A DNA stretch of 64,000 bases. It comes from Margaritifera margaritifera. Taxonomy: Eukaryota; Mollusca; Bivalvia; Unionida; Margaritiferidae. The DNA lies in NCBI GenBank assembly GCA_029931535.1, contig JAQPZY010001048.1, forward strand, positions 332,001 through 396,000, written 5' to 3'. The notes below the pieces were generated by a model. That model did not search any database, was not told the DNA's origin, and saw only the letters and a program-made list of their open reading frames with translations. Positions 1-12,389 of this stretch are shown here, in pieces (positions within the stretch are counted from its first letter, which is position 1; each line of letters opens with the position of its first letter). The position numbers and the translations under genes were made by a program.

Positions 1-164
1 TCCCCAGTTATGTCAAAGCTCTGTAATACTCGTCATTCTTCACAACAGACATGTATACTGTACAGTACATTTCGCATACCTGTCTTTCTTCATACATCAC
101 TTTAACATTTAGTAGACATAGCACAGTTCTTCATGTAACAATAAATAGCTGGATTTTACAAACG

Positions 165-233
<69 letters not shown>

Positions 234-770
234 ATTATTTGCTTGTACGTGCACTCATGCACATAATAAAGGTAATTCTAGGACTGTCCCGTTTAATCAC
301 CACGTTCATTTCAATTAACGAGAACGGTTTCTACTACTATATAGAATGCCCTGTCATTCATCCAGTTCTTAGTAGTTAGAAAAAACTAATTAAGTGCAAG
401 AGTGATGATGGATCCTTATATGTGGCATATTCTAATGTTGAAACAACAGAATGTCTCTATTCTTTACACATCCTTATCCAATGTTAACGGCGCTCGTGAT
501 GAATTTATCGACATAAAACTGAGGATGGGTAAATCAAATAATTTCCTGCTGTATTTATTACAGAACATGGCATACCTAATGTGATTAATACTCTGTCCAC
601 CAATAAAGAATATGAAGTTTAAATAGTAAGCCACCAAATGCTTAACGATACAGCCCTTTTGTACCAAATGCGCTATGTATTTTATCTAAACTATCACTTG
701 TTAAATGTTCTTGCAGACCGTATTGAAATTTCCAAGGTAATATCAATATTCGAAAATAGGTTGCGCTTAT
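1..770. repeat. Dispersed repeat, copy 1 (window start)
   Basis: This stretch aligns by eye with 48,690-49,590: shared blocks include the CATGTATACTGTACAGTAC region, the TAGC.GGATTTTACAAACG run before the microsatellite, the GGACTGTCCCGTTTAATCAC block and the TTTATCGACATAAAACTGAG block. Both copies hold a (TA)n/(TG)n microsatellite at the same place. It is cut by the window edge. Short open frames here (51-266, 402-584) fall in the repeat and look non-coding. Confidence 0.75.
167..232. repeat. (TA)n(TG)n microsatellite
   Basis: About 21 TA units pass directly into about 12 TG units, inside the dispersed repeat that opens the window. Confidence 0.95.
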
Positions 771-3700
771 GATTGTTCAAATTACAGGCCTATTGTATTA
801 TTAAGTTGAGTTCCATAGTAATAGAAATTACGTTGTTTCCAATATGAGTACGAACATTTAACACTCAAATAACCTTGTATATAAATATTTGACGAATTGA
901 TCCGTGGATTTGCAATCTCAAGCCAAAAAATAGCTTTAGTTCCAATTACTTTCAATATGTTAGATACAAGTTCAGAAAAGCAGTATTTTCCCTTTTTGTG
1001 TATTTTTTTTTTCGGGGGGGAGTTATAGTTTACCACGGAATTGTGCACCATGGTGCCATTGCGTTTTATTTCAGCATACATAATATGGCCAATGTTGTCC
1101 GCTTTGTAATTAGGTATGTTTTAGTTCTATCGAAGTATCATGATGTGTATATCTTTATTCAGGAAGCCACGTTGACCCAGTTCAACATCGTGTGGACTGA
1201 TGGGTCAACGTTTGGAACACATACCCCAAACTTCATCTGAGCGATAGTGAGACTCATACTGCATTCTTAGGCTGATGGGAAGGAATGTCGAATTTGTGTT
1301 CATTCCTTGTTGTTCCGCCCTATTAACAACATATAGAGCATTCTCATGTCCGTTATGCAAGATGTTTTCTTTACATTGTATGTACAGTTTTGTTACTTCA
1401 GGGTCAGAGTAATAATCACATTTTAAATTATCAACTGTTAATTATCGACTGAACAGAGGTTGCAATGCTTCCTTAAAGAATCCTCTTCCGCTACCTCAAC
1501 GAGCGCACCTGCGTGATGTAAATGTATGTTTCAAATCGTACCTTGGACACTATTTGCCCATCTAAATTTAATGTAAATAAACCTGAATAAGATTTTATCG
1601 TTGCTACTACAATTAATGTTTATACAATCAACTTTTCTCTCTCAACAGATTCAAGTTCCTCTTATCTCTATGTGTGGCCCCAGTAAAACTCGCCCAGTAT
1701 CTCTGTTGATAATATTTGGATTTGAAAGTCAAACAGACGCATCAGATGTTACCATTCGACACATTTACGTTGCTATTCATGTGCTAACGCGTGTATAGTG
1801 ATACATTACACATGACTCTAAATATTTCATTTGATATATGAAGTCAGTAAATGGTTTGGTTTTAATTTAGTCACAATTAAATGGAATATTAGTTAGCGAG
1901 AAAATTTACTTGCCTTTTCATACTTATTTCTCTTTGTTTTGATATAAACTGTAACTTAATAAATTGTATATTTAGCAAAGTTTTCATAATTCATTGATAT
2001 GAAGCATACATGTGTACCGCTTGATAATTACAAACCAGGCTAAAACCTGCATCCATGTTCAGATCGTTATGTAAGCATATTATCATATATTAAAGTGACA
2101 CCGAATTTCTGACAGAACATTATGAAATAAAGGAGAATATATTAACATAAACAACACTAATATTTGATCAAAATCATTTAAATTGTTTTGACAGTTTAAG
2201 AAAGATTGTTTTTTTTGGGTAATGTAACCCGTTTCAGCATGAATACCTTTTCTTCATCTTGATCACTACAAAGGACAGGACAAAAGCAATTTGGACGCTT
2301 TGAATATATTCATACATAAGTCATTTGCTTTCTATGTTAAATAAAATTCGTGTCAATTAAGGTTTATTTTCAAATAAACACATTTGTAATTTAGAATGAA
2401 TACATATAATTTATATCAGCCAATAAATGAATATGAAAGCATTTCCGGTTTTAAAAATTAATTTGAGTATTCTGAAGAAGAGAAAGAGAAATATATCCAA
2501 CTGTGGGTATATTATTTAAACCACAACGTTTCCAACATGTCTCATGAAATATTACTGCGGTACGTAAAATACATTGCTGCAAGTTTGAGAAAGTCAATTT
2601 ATACTTAAATCATTAAAAGTGAAATGTTTTGAACTGTTAAAAATTAACAAAATAACTATGGAAATGTGTTTCAGAACTTTCGGCGAATTTTCATTAAAAT
2701 TGTAATAAATTACCTATAATTTGCTCTAAAAGAGACGACGAAACTTTATATATGTTTGAAAACTCTTATATTGCATCATCCAAGCTCATGAACATTAAAT
2801 ATTTGCGCAGATGTTATGTGTCTTTAACATTTCAAATTTGAAATTGAGCAAAAAAGGTTGTTACTGTTGTCGATGACATTTTCACTGTTGTTAATGCCAC
2901 GATGTCTCTTTTTTTATTTACCGACTGTTATGTCACTGCAGTAACTGTCTTTAATAGTATCAACACAAGACATGCCATAAGGCTTCGATCAAAAATGGTT
3001 GTGTTACGGTCCCAATGTTCCAGCCTTGCTTGTTTTAAGACTGTTTAGATTTTATATTTAAACACGATGCCTCGATTGTAAACACTAGAGAAGTTTACTT
3101 TGTTTTAAATGGATTAACAACTGACGGGTCATAAGCTGCACTCAGGTCTCAACATTGATCAAATTATTATGGGTACGGTAGATGGTCTGTTTTTAACTTA
3201 ATCACATTTACCTAAAATATCATATTAAATAATGAAAAGCGGATTTACTTTCCTCTAAGTAACAAAGTATAGATCCAATGGACTGTCGTGTTAATTTTAA
3301 GTGTCATGGGAGACAATTCAAATATCGGTAAATTATTAAACATAATAATAGTTATCTCTGTATAATATTGTTCCAATGATGGTGATAACAATAGTAGAAA
3401 ATGTTTATAAAAATAAATTCCAATACGTTCTCAGACAATGTTTTACACGTTAATATTAATTATCTAGTGACATATACAGAAAATAATATATATAAAAATA
3501 TTATAAAGATTATTTACAGCGGAATCCTTATGATAGTTAAAGGGGTCGTGAAAAACACTTTTACTGGATTTATGCATTTGCATCTAATAATATGTTTATT
3601 AATAACATCGAACACTCAAAACGGTAATATCAATACCTTGACATATCCTTATCACGTTTGTGACACTTTGATTGCCATCTAACCATTTCTTTTACTTCGC

Positions 3701-4127
3701 TTAATTTGTTTGGGTTTATTGTATTTAATGGTATCAAGTTTATTGGTATTTTCATAGCTTTTTGTGGAAGAACATTTCATTTTATAATTGAACGCTTAGC
3801 AGTTCTTGATTCGTCAGGACGATGACTGCTGATACATCCAAATCGGACGTTAATGAATATTTATCAAAGTCAGTACACGCGCCAGATGTTGAAATTAAAG
3901 AATAGTATTACAACGACTTTGTACACAGAAGTCTAGGAGACTGCGCTCTAAATAGCAGAGTCGTAAATCACAGATTGCTTCCAAAAGATAATGACTACTA
4001 CTACTTGCTAAATTGTACAGTAACGTAAAAAGAAAAGAAAAGAAGTTACGTCGAATTTCGATTGCAAGCAGCAAAAAAGGTATCAACTAATAATTAAATG
4101 AAAGAGTCGAAATGTTCCGGGTAGAAG
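771..4127. other. No gene seen
   Basis: AT-rich sequence with no open frame longer than about 100 codons, no recognisable domain and no clear mobile element. The last 300 bases may belong to the polymerase relic that follows, but I could not match them. Confidence 0.6.
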
Positions 4128-6985
4128 TTGATGGTAATGATAACAATTACGAAACTTCATTTCAGAAGTTGGACTTCTATCTATCTTGCATATCAAGAAT
4201 TTTCAGAGCATGACTTAAATGAAGCATTCAAGAAATTGTATGCTACCTTTGAAGAATATGTGAGCAAATGTCCGGGATGGGATTTAAAGGAAGAGTATAC
4301 TTGTGACATACAACAGTAACATGTAGACCTTCCGAAAGGTAGCCGTTACATTCAAGAACCAGTGAGTCTACGACAAACATGGGATTTATTCAGTGTAAAA
4401 TATGACGATGACATATTTGTTTGTAGTCAATTTCGGAGCACCTGCACCCAATATAAGAAAATCCATGTTATTTTAAGCATTGCATAAAAGACAAGTAAAA
4501 TTTTGTTCTATACAGAATTCCGTCTCCCAGGCTCGTTTTAAAATAAAACATTTGGATAAACTCAACCACGTATCCGTGAAATCATTCGACTTCAAGCACA
4601 ACGAGATTTATCTAATTCCTATTACAGATGCAATAAATGGAAGAGATCACGTTAATCTATTATATTTAACAAGAGGTGGATACATCTGTACAAATTGGTA
4701 TCAGGAAAATGAATAGATTCATGCACAGAACGGTTGCTCAAACTCCGTTTTATTTGTTAAGGTTTACATAAAGAATCAATTGTAAATAATCACATTCCGT
4801 AATATTCAGAGCATGGGGAACACACAGTTCATTACACAGAAAGCGACGTCGATGGTATATTGGAATGTACAGACTTTCGACCAAATTCACGATACCGTGT
4901 TGCATTTTTTGGTGATTTTGAAACATATAGCATGGGTATGCTTACCTGTGGTCCAGATCGGTAACCTAAAGTACCACGAAACTGCGCATATACCCCGTGT
5001 GCTTTTGGATACCGAGTGGTTTATTCCAATCATACACAAAGGAAACATTCACCTACATACGTCTAAATGTCAGTAAAACATTTATCGAGATGCTGATGAA
5101 AGAACAGATCAAAATATTTGAAAATTTATGTAAAATCAAGGCAATGTGAATGAGTCAGGAAGATAATGAATTCACAAGGAAAGCAATACAATTATATGTC
5201 ATATTAATGAAAATATGTGGGCATTTTAACCCAATGACCAACTTAGTGGGAACTTTACGGGAGCAGCGTGTGGCCTGTTGCAACTTAAATATCCAGTACC
5301 CATATTGCGTACCTGTTATATTCGATAATCTTCCAGGATTTGACGGTCATAGTACAGCGCTCACTCATTATAACCTTGTCCATGGTAGCCATATAGTATG
5401 CTGTATTTGTCAAGCTATTTGGAAATATTAATACGCAAGACCATTTATGTGATTCCGAACGATTTAGAGCGATATATTCTTGATTGATTCTTATCTGTGT
5501 TTAGAAGTTCTCTTGAACAGTTAGTTGAAAATATGAAAAAGATGATTCATCATAGTTTAATATAGCATTTTCCTCCGCAGAAGAAAATCTGCTGATTTGA
5601 AGAAAAGGTATATTCCCATACGATTACTTACACAGTGTTTCAAAATCTTGAGACAGAAAACTGTTACCAAGAGATGCTTTCTACGATTAGTTAACGGAAT
5701 AACCCATGTCAGAATAAATTTATCAATGTCATCGAAATGTATGGACGACTTTAAAATATAAATTACTAGGGCGCATACCTGAATCTTTATCTATATTCAG
5801 ATTTTGTGTTGCTCGATAACACATTTTAAAAGTTAGAGATGTTTGTCATGGTTATTACAAATTGGATCCTTCTTGATTTTGATTTCGCTAATTTTGACTG
5901 GTCGGCCTGCTTAGAGATGACTGACATTCAGTTTACTGCTGCTGATGTGTCCAGACGAATACCTGATTTGGTTGACTGTAGAATACTAGGCAGAAGTTTA
6001 TATGGTATCAAAACGTTACTGTGAAGTAAACCATCCCAAACTACCTAACAAGTGTGACGCCACTGAAACCAAATAATTAAATAATGTATTATGACGCCAA
6101 CAGCTTGCACGCTTAGGGCCTCTCCATATATTTACCATACAGAAATTTCCAATGCAAAAGTTTGTAATTTTGACGTTATGTGTACAAATACTACGTTGTG
6201 GAAGGAAAGCTCGAGGACGACAACGAATTACACGACCACATCGTCTTTTCGCTAGCCTCAGAAAAAACAAAGATTGTAACTGATTATGAACTTTCGGCTT
6301 GCAGTAAAAAGCTATGGAGAATCCTAAAACCTCCTTTAGAAGCCCATAAAGACAATTTTATTCTGATACGATGATCCATGCAAGTTTAAAAGCTGAGTAC
6401 AAATCTGTACGACAAGGAGCAATACATCAATTGGTTATAAGCGTAAAGAAAATACACCGCATTTTGCAATTTTAGAAAACAGGCATGGGTCAAACCCAAG
6501 ATAGATCTTAATACACTTAAACGAAAGGAGACAAACGATTTACAAAGCAGACTAAGAAAAAATAAAATATAATTTACTATTCCACAGTGTATTTCAATAT
6601 CTCATATTTTGGGAGGTTTGGGGAGTTTTGGTGTTTTTGTGTTTGTTTCTGATTCTGTTTTTTGTTTTGTTTTGTTGTTGTTTTTTTCTTCAGAATACCC
6701 AATTCATACCTTTGAGGCATCGAGGTCGAAAATGTACAAGTACACTACTAAAGACAAGAGAAAAAGTGAAAGCGATCCTCATAAAGGTCATAAATAAAGA
6801 TTTGACACATGATCAATATAAACAATGCTTGTTTAAACAAACGATAAAATTGCCTCAAAATGAACTTAATTCGAGAAGAAAAACACGAACGTCACATTCA
6901 CAACATGAGGGAAGTGTCACTGTCTGGTTCCAAAGATGTGTTGTAAAATGAAAGCAAGGTGTGGAGGCAAAACGAGTACAGCACT
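4128..6985 (+). pseudogene. Relic Polinton-type DNA polymerase B
   Basis: Fragments in shifting frames follow the order of a Polinton protein-primed family B polymerase. 4,128-4,318 holds an N-terminal block (DLNEAFKKLYATFEEY); 4,540-4,716 has FKIKHLDKLNHVSVKSF and DHVNLLYLTRGG; about 4,905 reads FGDFETY, an exonuclease I-like motif; 5,240-5,360 holds a block ending VIFDNLPGFDGH (exonuclease II-like). About 5,605-5,760 reads KGIFPYDYLHS, 6,088-6,270 resembles the DxxxLY polymerase motif A area, 6,440-6,570 has KPKIDLNTLKRKETNDL, and 6,780-6,950 gives the C-terminal DLTHDQYKQCLF block. The DTDS catalytic motif C was not found, so the core between about 6,600 and 6,700 seems deleted. At least a dozen stops and shifts interrupt it. 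It differs from the polymerase at 13.9-18.1 kb and represents another lineage. The assignment rests on motif order read by eye. Confidence 0.75.
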
Positions 6986-7033
6986 TTTGTTTAGATTCTT
7001 CTAATATATTTTTGATGTGTTTTAAATTTAAAT

Positions 7034-7170
7034 TGTTGTGTATGATGTTTATATAATATTATAGATATTTTAGGAAATTATAAATGTTTCTTGAATTTAA
7101 TATTTGCTTAAACCTTAATATTAAGAATAGTGTTTGAGATGTTTAACTATTGTCCATGAACTAGGTTGTT
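7034..7170 (+). repeat. Truncated 5-prime LTR, copy A
   Basis: It begins TGTTGTGTATGATG and follows the first ~135 bases of the LTRs at 9,822 and 63,345, ending near GTTGTTCACTTAG, where it is fused to the integrase frame. The rest of the LTR, gag and protease have been deleted. Confidence 0.85.
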
Positions 7171-8340
7171 CACTTAGAACTCCTTTGGCTGGTCATTTAG
7201 GAGTCACAAAGATTTATCACAAGAGTTTGAATCATTTTTATTGGCCGAAACTCAAAAGTGGTGTTTCTAAATACTGCAGATCTTGTCACACTTGTCAAAT
7301 CGTAGGAACACCCAAGGCTCATCTGCAACATATTCCTGCATTTGATGAACCAGTTAGTACAATAATAGTAGACTGTGTCGTCCTTTACTTAAGACCAAGT
7401 CAGGCAACCAATACTTGTAGACCATCATCTGTGCATCTACAGGATTTCCAGAGGCAATTCCTCTGAGAAATATAAAAACTGAAAACATTGTGAAAGCTTT
7501 AGTGAAGTTTGTTTTACACTTGTTGGCCTTCCCAAATAAGTACAGTGGAATCAAAAGGTAAATTTTATGTCTGGAATTTTCCAACAAGTTATACATGAAT
7601 TAGGCATCCAACAGTTTAAATCTTCTGCTTATCACCCTGAAAGTAAAGGTGCTTTGGAAAGATGTCATCAAACTGTAAAGAATATGATTCGATCATATAG
7701 ATTTGATACAGGAAAGGATTGAGTATAGGGTGTTCATTTGTTGTTGTTTGCTGTTAGGGAACCTTTGAGCTGGTGTTTTGGTCATAATGTCCGTGGACCA
7801 TTGAAATTATTGAAAGGGAAACTTCTGTCAAAATGAAGATTCAAAGATTAATCTTTTTGACTATGTCTCTGATTTTAAATAGTAGTTGTCAAAGGCATGT
7901 GAAGTGACAAGAACTAATCTTCACACTACCCAGTCAAAAATGAAATTAAGCTATGACAGAAATACACAGGAAAGGAGTTTTATACCTGCTGAGAAAGTTC
8001 TGGCTCTCTTTCCCATACCTCCAAATCCCCTTCAGGCTGAATTGTATGGTCATTATACCGTTGAAAAGAAAGTAAATGACTTAATTTATGTCATTAACAC
8101 CCCTGGGAGACGGAAACAGAAACAACTTAGTCACATAAATGTGTTAAAGGAATATTTTGACAGAGATATCCCAGCTAAGTATTCAGTTAATTTATTTGTA
8201 CCTGTCCCACACTGTGAATATATCAACGATGGAATACAATCAGACTATAGTGACTCTGGTATAACCAATCTTCGGAATTCAGAAATATTGAACAATCTGG
8301 ACCAGAAACGTTCACATCTACAACAACAGGAAAGAAATTA
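7171..8340 (+). pseudogene. Integrase fragment, retrotransposon copy A
   Basis: The reading starts inside the zinc-binding N-terminal domain of a retroviral-type integrase (GHLGVTKIYHKSLNHFYW, then CRSCHTCQ), followed by remnants of the catalytic core: a VDCV block near 7,368 and a SAYHPESKGALERCH-like block near 7,625 that holds the catalytic glutamate. It is broken by frameshifts and by the stops near 7,466 and 7,724. The intact equivalent is at 60,950-62,100. A C-terminal part (7,886-8,340) stays open for 151 codons and matches the same region of copy B almost word for word. Non-functional. Confidence 0.88.
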
Positions 8341-9683
8341 ACTAAAACAGCTATTACATGACTATGATCACTTGTTTCCTGATGTTCCTACACGAACAAG
8401 TAAAATCTATCATGACGTTGACATTGTAGATTCTGCACCTGTGAAACAGCATTCTTATAGGATAAATCCTCTCAAACAGAACTTTTTGAAGAAAGAAATT
8501 CAGTATTTGCTGGAGAATGATTTTATAGAACCAAGTAAAAGTAACTGGAGTTCACCATGCATTCTTGTTCCTAAGCCAGATAATACATTCCGCATGTGTA
8601 CTAACTATAGAGAAGTCAACAGTGTCACCTAAACGGATTAATTTCCAATCCCAAGAAGAATGGACGATTGCATTGAAAAAATTGTAAATGCGAAGTATGC
8701 CACCAAGTTTGACCTTTTAAAAGGATTCTGGCAAATTCCATTGACGGAAAGGGCAAAAAAATATTTCAGTATTTGTAACTCCAGATGGACTTTATCAATA
8801 TATAGTCATGCCTTTTGTAATGAAAAATTCTCCTGCAACGTTTCAGCGTCTGATGGATATGATACCGGCTGGTCTTGATAATTGTGACGCGTACATCGAT
8901 GACGTCATTATCTACAACAACACCTGGGAAGATCACTTGGAAACCATTGGTAAATTCTTTGATCGACTCAGCGATACGAATCTGACGATTAATTTGAGCA
9001 AAAGTGACTTTTGCCATGCTTTTGTCACATTTTTAGGACAAAAGACCTAGTTAAACCTATAGAAGCTAAGGTCAAAGCTATCTCTGAATTTCCGGTACCA
9101 ATTTGTTAAAAGCAACTGATGCCATTTTTAGGTATGGCTGGATATTATCGGAAATTTTGTTCAAATTTTTCCTTAATTGCTGAACCTTTGACAAGTTTAT
9201 TGAGTAAGAAACAATGTCATTGGTCTGACATTTGTCAGGAATCTTGTGACAAGTTAAAGGCATGCTTAAGAATGCACCAGTTCTTTCTGCACAAAATTTC
9301 AGCCAATCGTTTAAATTATCTGTTGATGCAAGGGATTTTGGGATCGGTGGAGTATTGATTCAGGAAGAAAAGATGATGTGGATCGCCATGTGTGCTATTT
9401 TTCTAAAAAAAAAATAAACAAGCACCAGAAAAATTATTCCACAATTGAGAAAGAATGTTTGGCTTTGATATTGGCTTGATAGAATTTTGAAGTGTATGTT
9501 ACCTCGGCTCTTTCTCCTATTATTGTGTACAGTGATCACAATCCCCTTACTTTCATCAACAAAATGAAAGATAAAAATCGGAGATTGTTGAGATGGAGTT
9601 TAATATTGCAGGAATATAACATTGACATCAGACGCATCAGGGGAAAAGACAATGTGATTACAGATGCACTCTCACGTGCATAG
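8341..9683 (+). pseudogene. Reverse transcriptase and RNase H, retrotransposon copy A
   Basis: Reverse transcriptase motifs appear in order: NWSSPCILVPKPDNTFRMC (8,550-8,605), TKFDLLKGFWQIPL (8,704-8,745) holding the first catalytic aspartate, and AYIDDVIIYNN (8,889-8,921), the catalytic box with isoleucine in place of the more usual valine or alanine. The thumb and connection (FLGMAGYYRKFCSNF, 9,125) lead to RNase H, which ends RGKDNVITDALSRA at 9,683. Stops at about 8,630, 8,878, 9,050 and 9,358, plus several shifts, make it a pseudogene. RNase H is the last coding domain before the LTR, and no integrase follows it. That order is the evidence for the Gmr1-type assignment. Confidence 0.9.
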
Positions 9684-9821
9684 AAATGTTATATAACTTG
9701 ATGTAATTAAGTTCAGTATCATAAAACATCTTCCTCTGTAATATTGGTTATTATAGTATTAGATGTATTTTCAAAAGAAAGCTTTATTGAATACATCTTT
9801 ATTTTTCTGTAAGTGGAGAGG

Positions 9822-10634
9822 TGTTATGTATGATGTTTAAATAATATTATAAATATTTTAGGAAATTATAAATGTTTCTTGACTTTAATATTTGCTTAAA
9901 TCTTAATGTTGTGTATCAGGAAAACATGTTTAACTATTGTCCTTGAATAAGGTTGTTTACTTAGTATTTTAGTTCAAGGATGGCTTTGGCAAGTCAAGTT
10001 GTTGATTCAATTTGAGGTCAATTTGAGGTCGATTTGAGGTCAAGATTGATTTTGTTTTCATTACAAGTATGTGTCAAACATCATATAGACCATTTGGTAC
10101 TCTAGAATATTCTGTCATGTGACGTATCTTTATATATACCATGTTTAGTGCATAGTTTTTCAGTTTCAACCTTACCATCAGTCTTTTAAAGAGCCATTAC
10201 AGTTGTGGAAAATTATTCCAAAATTCTGAGAGAGAAATTATTTAAAATATTCCTTGGATTATAAAAGTGTTAATGGACTTTTGGAGTTTGGATTTTGAAT
10301 TGATGATTTTGTGATTTATATGAAATAATTCAAAGATATATTGGAGTACTTCCTTTTGGCATATCAGCACATTAGAGATTACTGACACATCAGGACATTA
10401 AATACCATTGGCACAGCAACACAAGGATACAGCCATTCAATGGGAACATTATATATTTAGGACTTGTAATTACAACACTTAGAATTATTGGTTCATTTGG
10501 ATTTTAATTCACATTACTGTAAGTGTCTTTTGAATTTTCACTTTAGTTGCATAAAAATACATTGCTTGTTTATTTTCACTTGATGTGTTGATTGCACTTT
10601 CTTTCTGTTACATTTTTCTTAGGCCATAGAGTTT
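9822..10634 (+). repeat. 3-prime LTR, copy A
   Basis: Starts TGTTATGTATGATG just after a purine-rich tract (GTGGAGAGG) and ends near CCATAGAGT, the position where the better-preserved LTR ends GTCGTAACA. It contains a local triplication of a TTTGAGGTC unit at about 10,010-10,045 and is some 60 bases longer than the 750-base LTR at 57,508. Confidence 0.85.
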
Positions 10635-10800
10635 ATGTTTTGATAATTTAGTGAAGCTCATAGAAGATATACTAGAATAAGTGAGCAGAAAACTATATCA
10701 AAGTTGTATACTTTGCAAATAAAAATGATTAGTTTTCGATTCTTTTAAGATTAGATGTATATATACGTCTTTCAAAACGTTTGATATCCCGTATACCAAG

Positions 10801-10899
<99 letters not shown>

Positions 10900-11693
10900 A
10901 TATATTTAAATATATCCGTTGTGGAAAACGGATATCGCCACAGTTGCGATACCACTGTCATCCACAGAGTGGCGATATCACTTTTGGAACTTCTTTCTTT
11001 TCCTATTTATGTATTTTCTTCAGACCTGTATATCCTTATTTAGGCCTACGTTATGTTTCTTCTTCTTTTCCTTCTCTCTCTCTCTCTCTCTCTCTATCTC
11101 TGACACTTGTTCTGTCTATTTGCCGTTCAGAATGAATATATCTTAACATGTGTCAACACTGTTGACCCATTTAGGTAATCAATCAAAAGGCAGTCAGGAA
11201 TGCAAAAAAATGAACCCCAAACAACAAAAAGCAGTATTCAAGAATTAACTTTTTTATACTTACTTTTACACATGAATCATGCAAATTGTCATTGACTGAA
11301 CTTGCATGACCTGTTGCTATTCGATATTCTGTGTCACCCATACAGTATCGTATACCTGTTAAACTCAACGACAAACGGTACATTTTTAAGAACAACTCAT
11401 GATTACATATAGTACTAAAATTGTATAAGTTGCGATTTCAACTGTCATCACAATCATAATTATGTCTCAAAACGATGGAGAACGGAGACATTGCTTAGTG
11501 TCGATTGAAAACAGGAATTAAGTGACAATCCCAATTAGGGTGCAGAGACTCTTATCAAAATAGACTACAAGCAGCCAACGCACAAAAGGTCACGCCTGAA
11601 TGCAGAGAACAAATAGCAGCCAAATTCATTACAAGTAAACTGACATCTGTTGTTTAATGATGTTAAGCTCTTAAGCCTTTTGGTGCGTTCTGT
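10635..11693. other. No gene seen; microsatellites
   Basis: Contains a (TA)n run at 10,803-10,894 and a (CT)n run near 11,071-11,095. The open frames here are short and translate simple repeats. Its right end is the target site of the large insertion. Confidence 0.7.
10803..10894. repeat. (TA)n microsatellite
   Basis: An uninterrupted TA run of about 45 units. Confidence 0.97.
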
Positions 11694-11699
11694 TATGTT
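11694..11699. repeat. Target-site duplication, left (TATGTT)
   Basis: TATGTT lies directly before the left TIR and again directly after the right TIR (32,101-32,106). A 6-bp duplication is the known hallmark of Polinton integration, so both element ends are fixed to the base. Confidence 0.93.
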
Positions 11700-11972
11700 A
11701 GTAGTAGGGGGTGGGTAAATAGGCCCGCGATTTTTGGGGGTGGCACTATAGGCCCAAACGGAAATTTGGGCCTCTACAGGCCCAACAGGGGAATAGAATA
11801 GGGGTGGCACTACAGGCCCAAATGGGAATGGACTATGGGGCCTCTACAGACCCAAACGGGAAAAGGAACGGGGAAAAAAAAAGAAAAGAAAAATAGAGAA
11901 AGAGAGAAATATGGCAATCATGGAAAATTAATCTTTTCTTGAAAAATGGGTGGCCCTGAAAAGGGCCGTTGG
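11700..11972 (+). repeat. Left terminal inverted repeat
   Basis: Begins AGTAGTAGGGGGTGGGTAAA and matches the reverse complement of 31,840-32,100; the first 49 bases are identical. Inside are two tandem units of about 64 bp, starting near 11,737 and 11,801 with GGGGTGGCACTA. The inner end carries an outward-facing histone-type stem-loop. Confidence 0.95.
11932..11967 (-). promoter_or_regulatory. Histone-type 3-prime stem-loop and downstream element in left TIR
   Basis: Read on the minus strand: GGCCCT-TTTC-AGGGCC (plus-strand 11,952-11,967), a perfect 6-bp stem with a TTTC loop, followed by ACCCA and then CAAGAAAAGA. It faces out of the element. I see no minus-strand gene ending here, so it may exist only because the TIR duplicates the right end. 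Confidence 0.75.
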
Positions 11973-12084
11973 TTTTTTTGTTTAACATTGACATCTCCTG
12001 GAGGGTCTTCTTTTCCTTAAACTTCTACGAACTTCCGGACCGTACATCGTGATCCTCTTCAGGCAGCCTTGTCTTTCCATATAG

Positions 12085-12384
12085 ATGCGACGTTTCCATA
12101 TGGCGGTCTCTGTGATTTTCGTAATGGCCTATGAAGCTTTGACATACATGGGGAATGCTGGATCAAACTGCATTCCCGAGATGATACTGGATGATTCCAC
12201 ACTTGTCCACATTTTGTTTTGTTTCTTTAGGAGTGGTTTTGGAGAAAAAAAACCGGTGAAGCTTTACGAGACAAGCGGTCGTATGTATATACCTTACGAT
12301 CGGATTGAAATGAATCGTAATGAACTACCAATCCAAGTGCGCGTTACAAGCGGGTCGGTTTTTCTTCCAATGGGAAGAGAGTAG
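12085..12384 (+). CDS. Hypothetical protein, 99 codons
   Basis: An open frame between the left TIR and the first clear gene. The protein has a hydrophobic N-terminal third (AVSVIFVMAYEALTYMG) and a polar C-terminal part. I recognise no family. It lies just upstream of the TATA box at 12,405, and part of its 3-prime end overlaps likely promoter sequence of the next gene. It may be a real small gene or a chance frame. Confidence 0.3.
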   Translation: MRRFHMAVSVIFVMAYEALTYMGNAGSNCIPEMILDDSTLVHILFCFFRSGFGEKKPVKLYETSGRMYIPYDRIEMNRNELPIQVRVTSGSVFLPMGRE

Positions 12385-12389
12385 GGGTG

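Larger units (their letters stand above)
7034..10634 (+). mobile_element. Deleted Gmr1-type Ty3/gypsy LTR retrotransposon (copy A)
   Basis: A fragment of the 5-prime LTR (7,034-7,170) joins directly to the middle of integrase, then reverse transcriptase, RNase H, a purine-rich tract and a full-length 3-prime LTR (9,822-10,634). Gag, protease and most of the first LTR are missing. Integrase upstream of RT is the Gmr1 arrangement, opposite to ordinary Ty3/gypsy elements. The sequence is closely related to the element at 57.5-64 kb but carries many stops. Confidence 0.88.

Noticed and set aside
11565..11810. Minus-strand open frame with a proline-rich product, and its mirror at 31,990-32,184
   Set aside because: Both lie in the TIRs and are mirror images of each other; the frame depends on the 64-bp tandem units and has no gene context.
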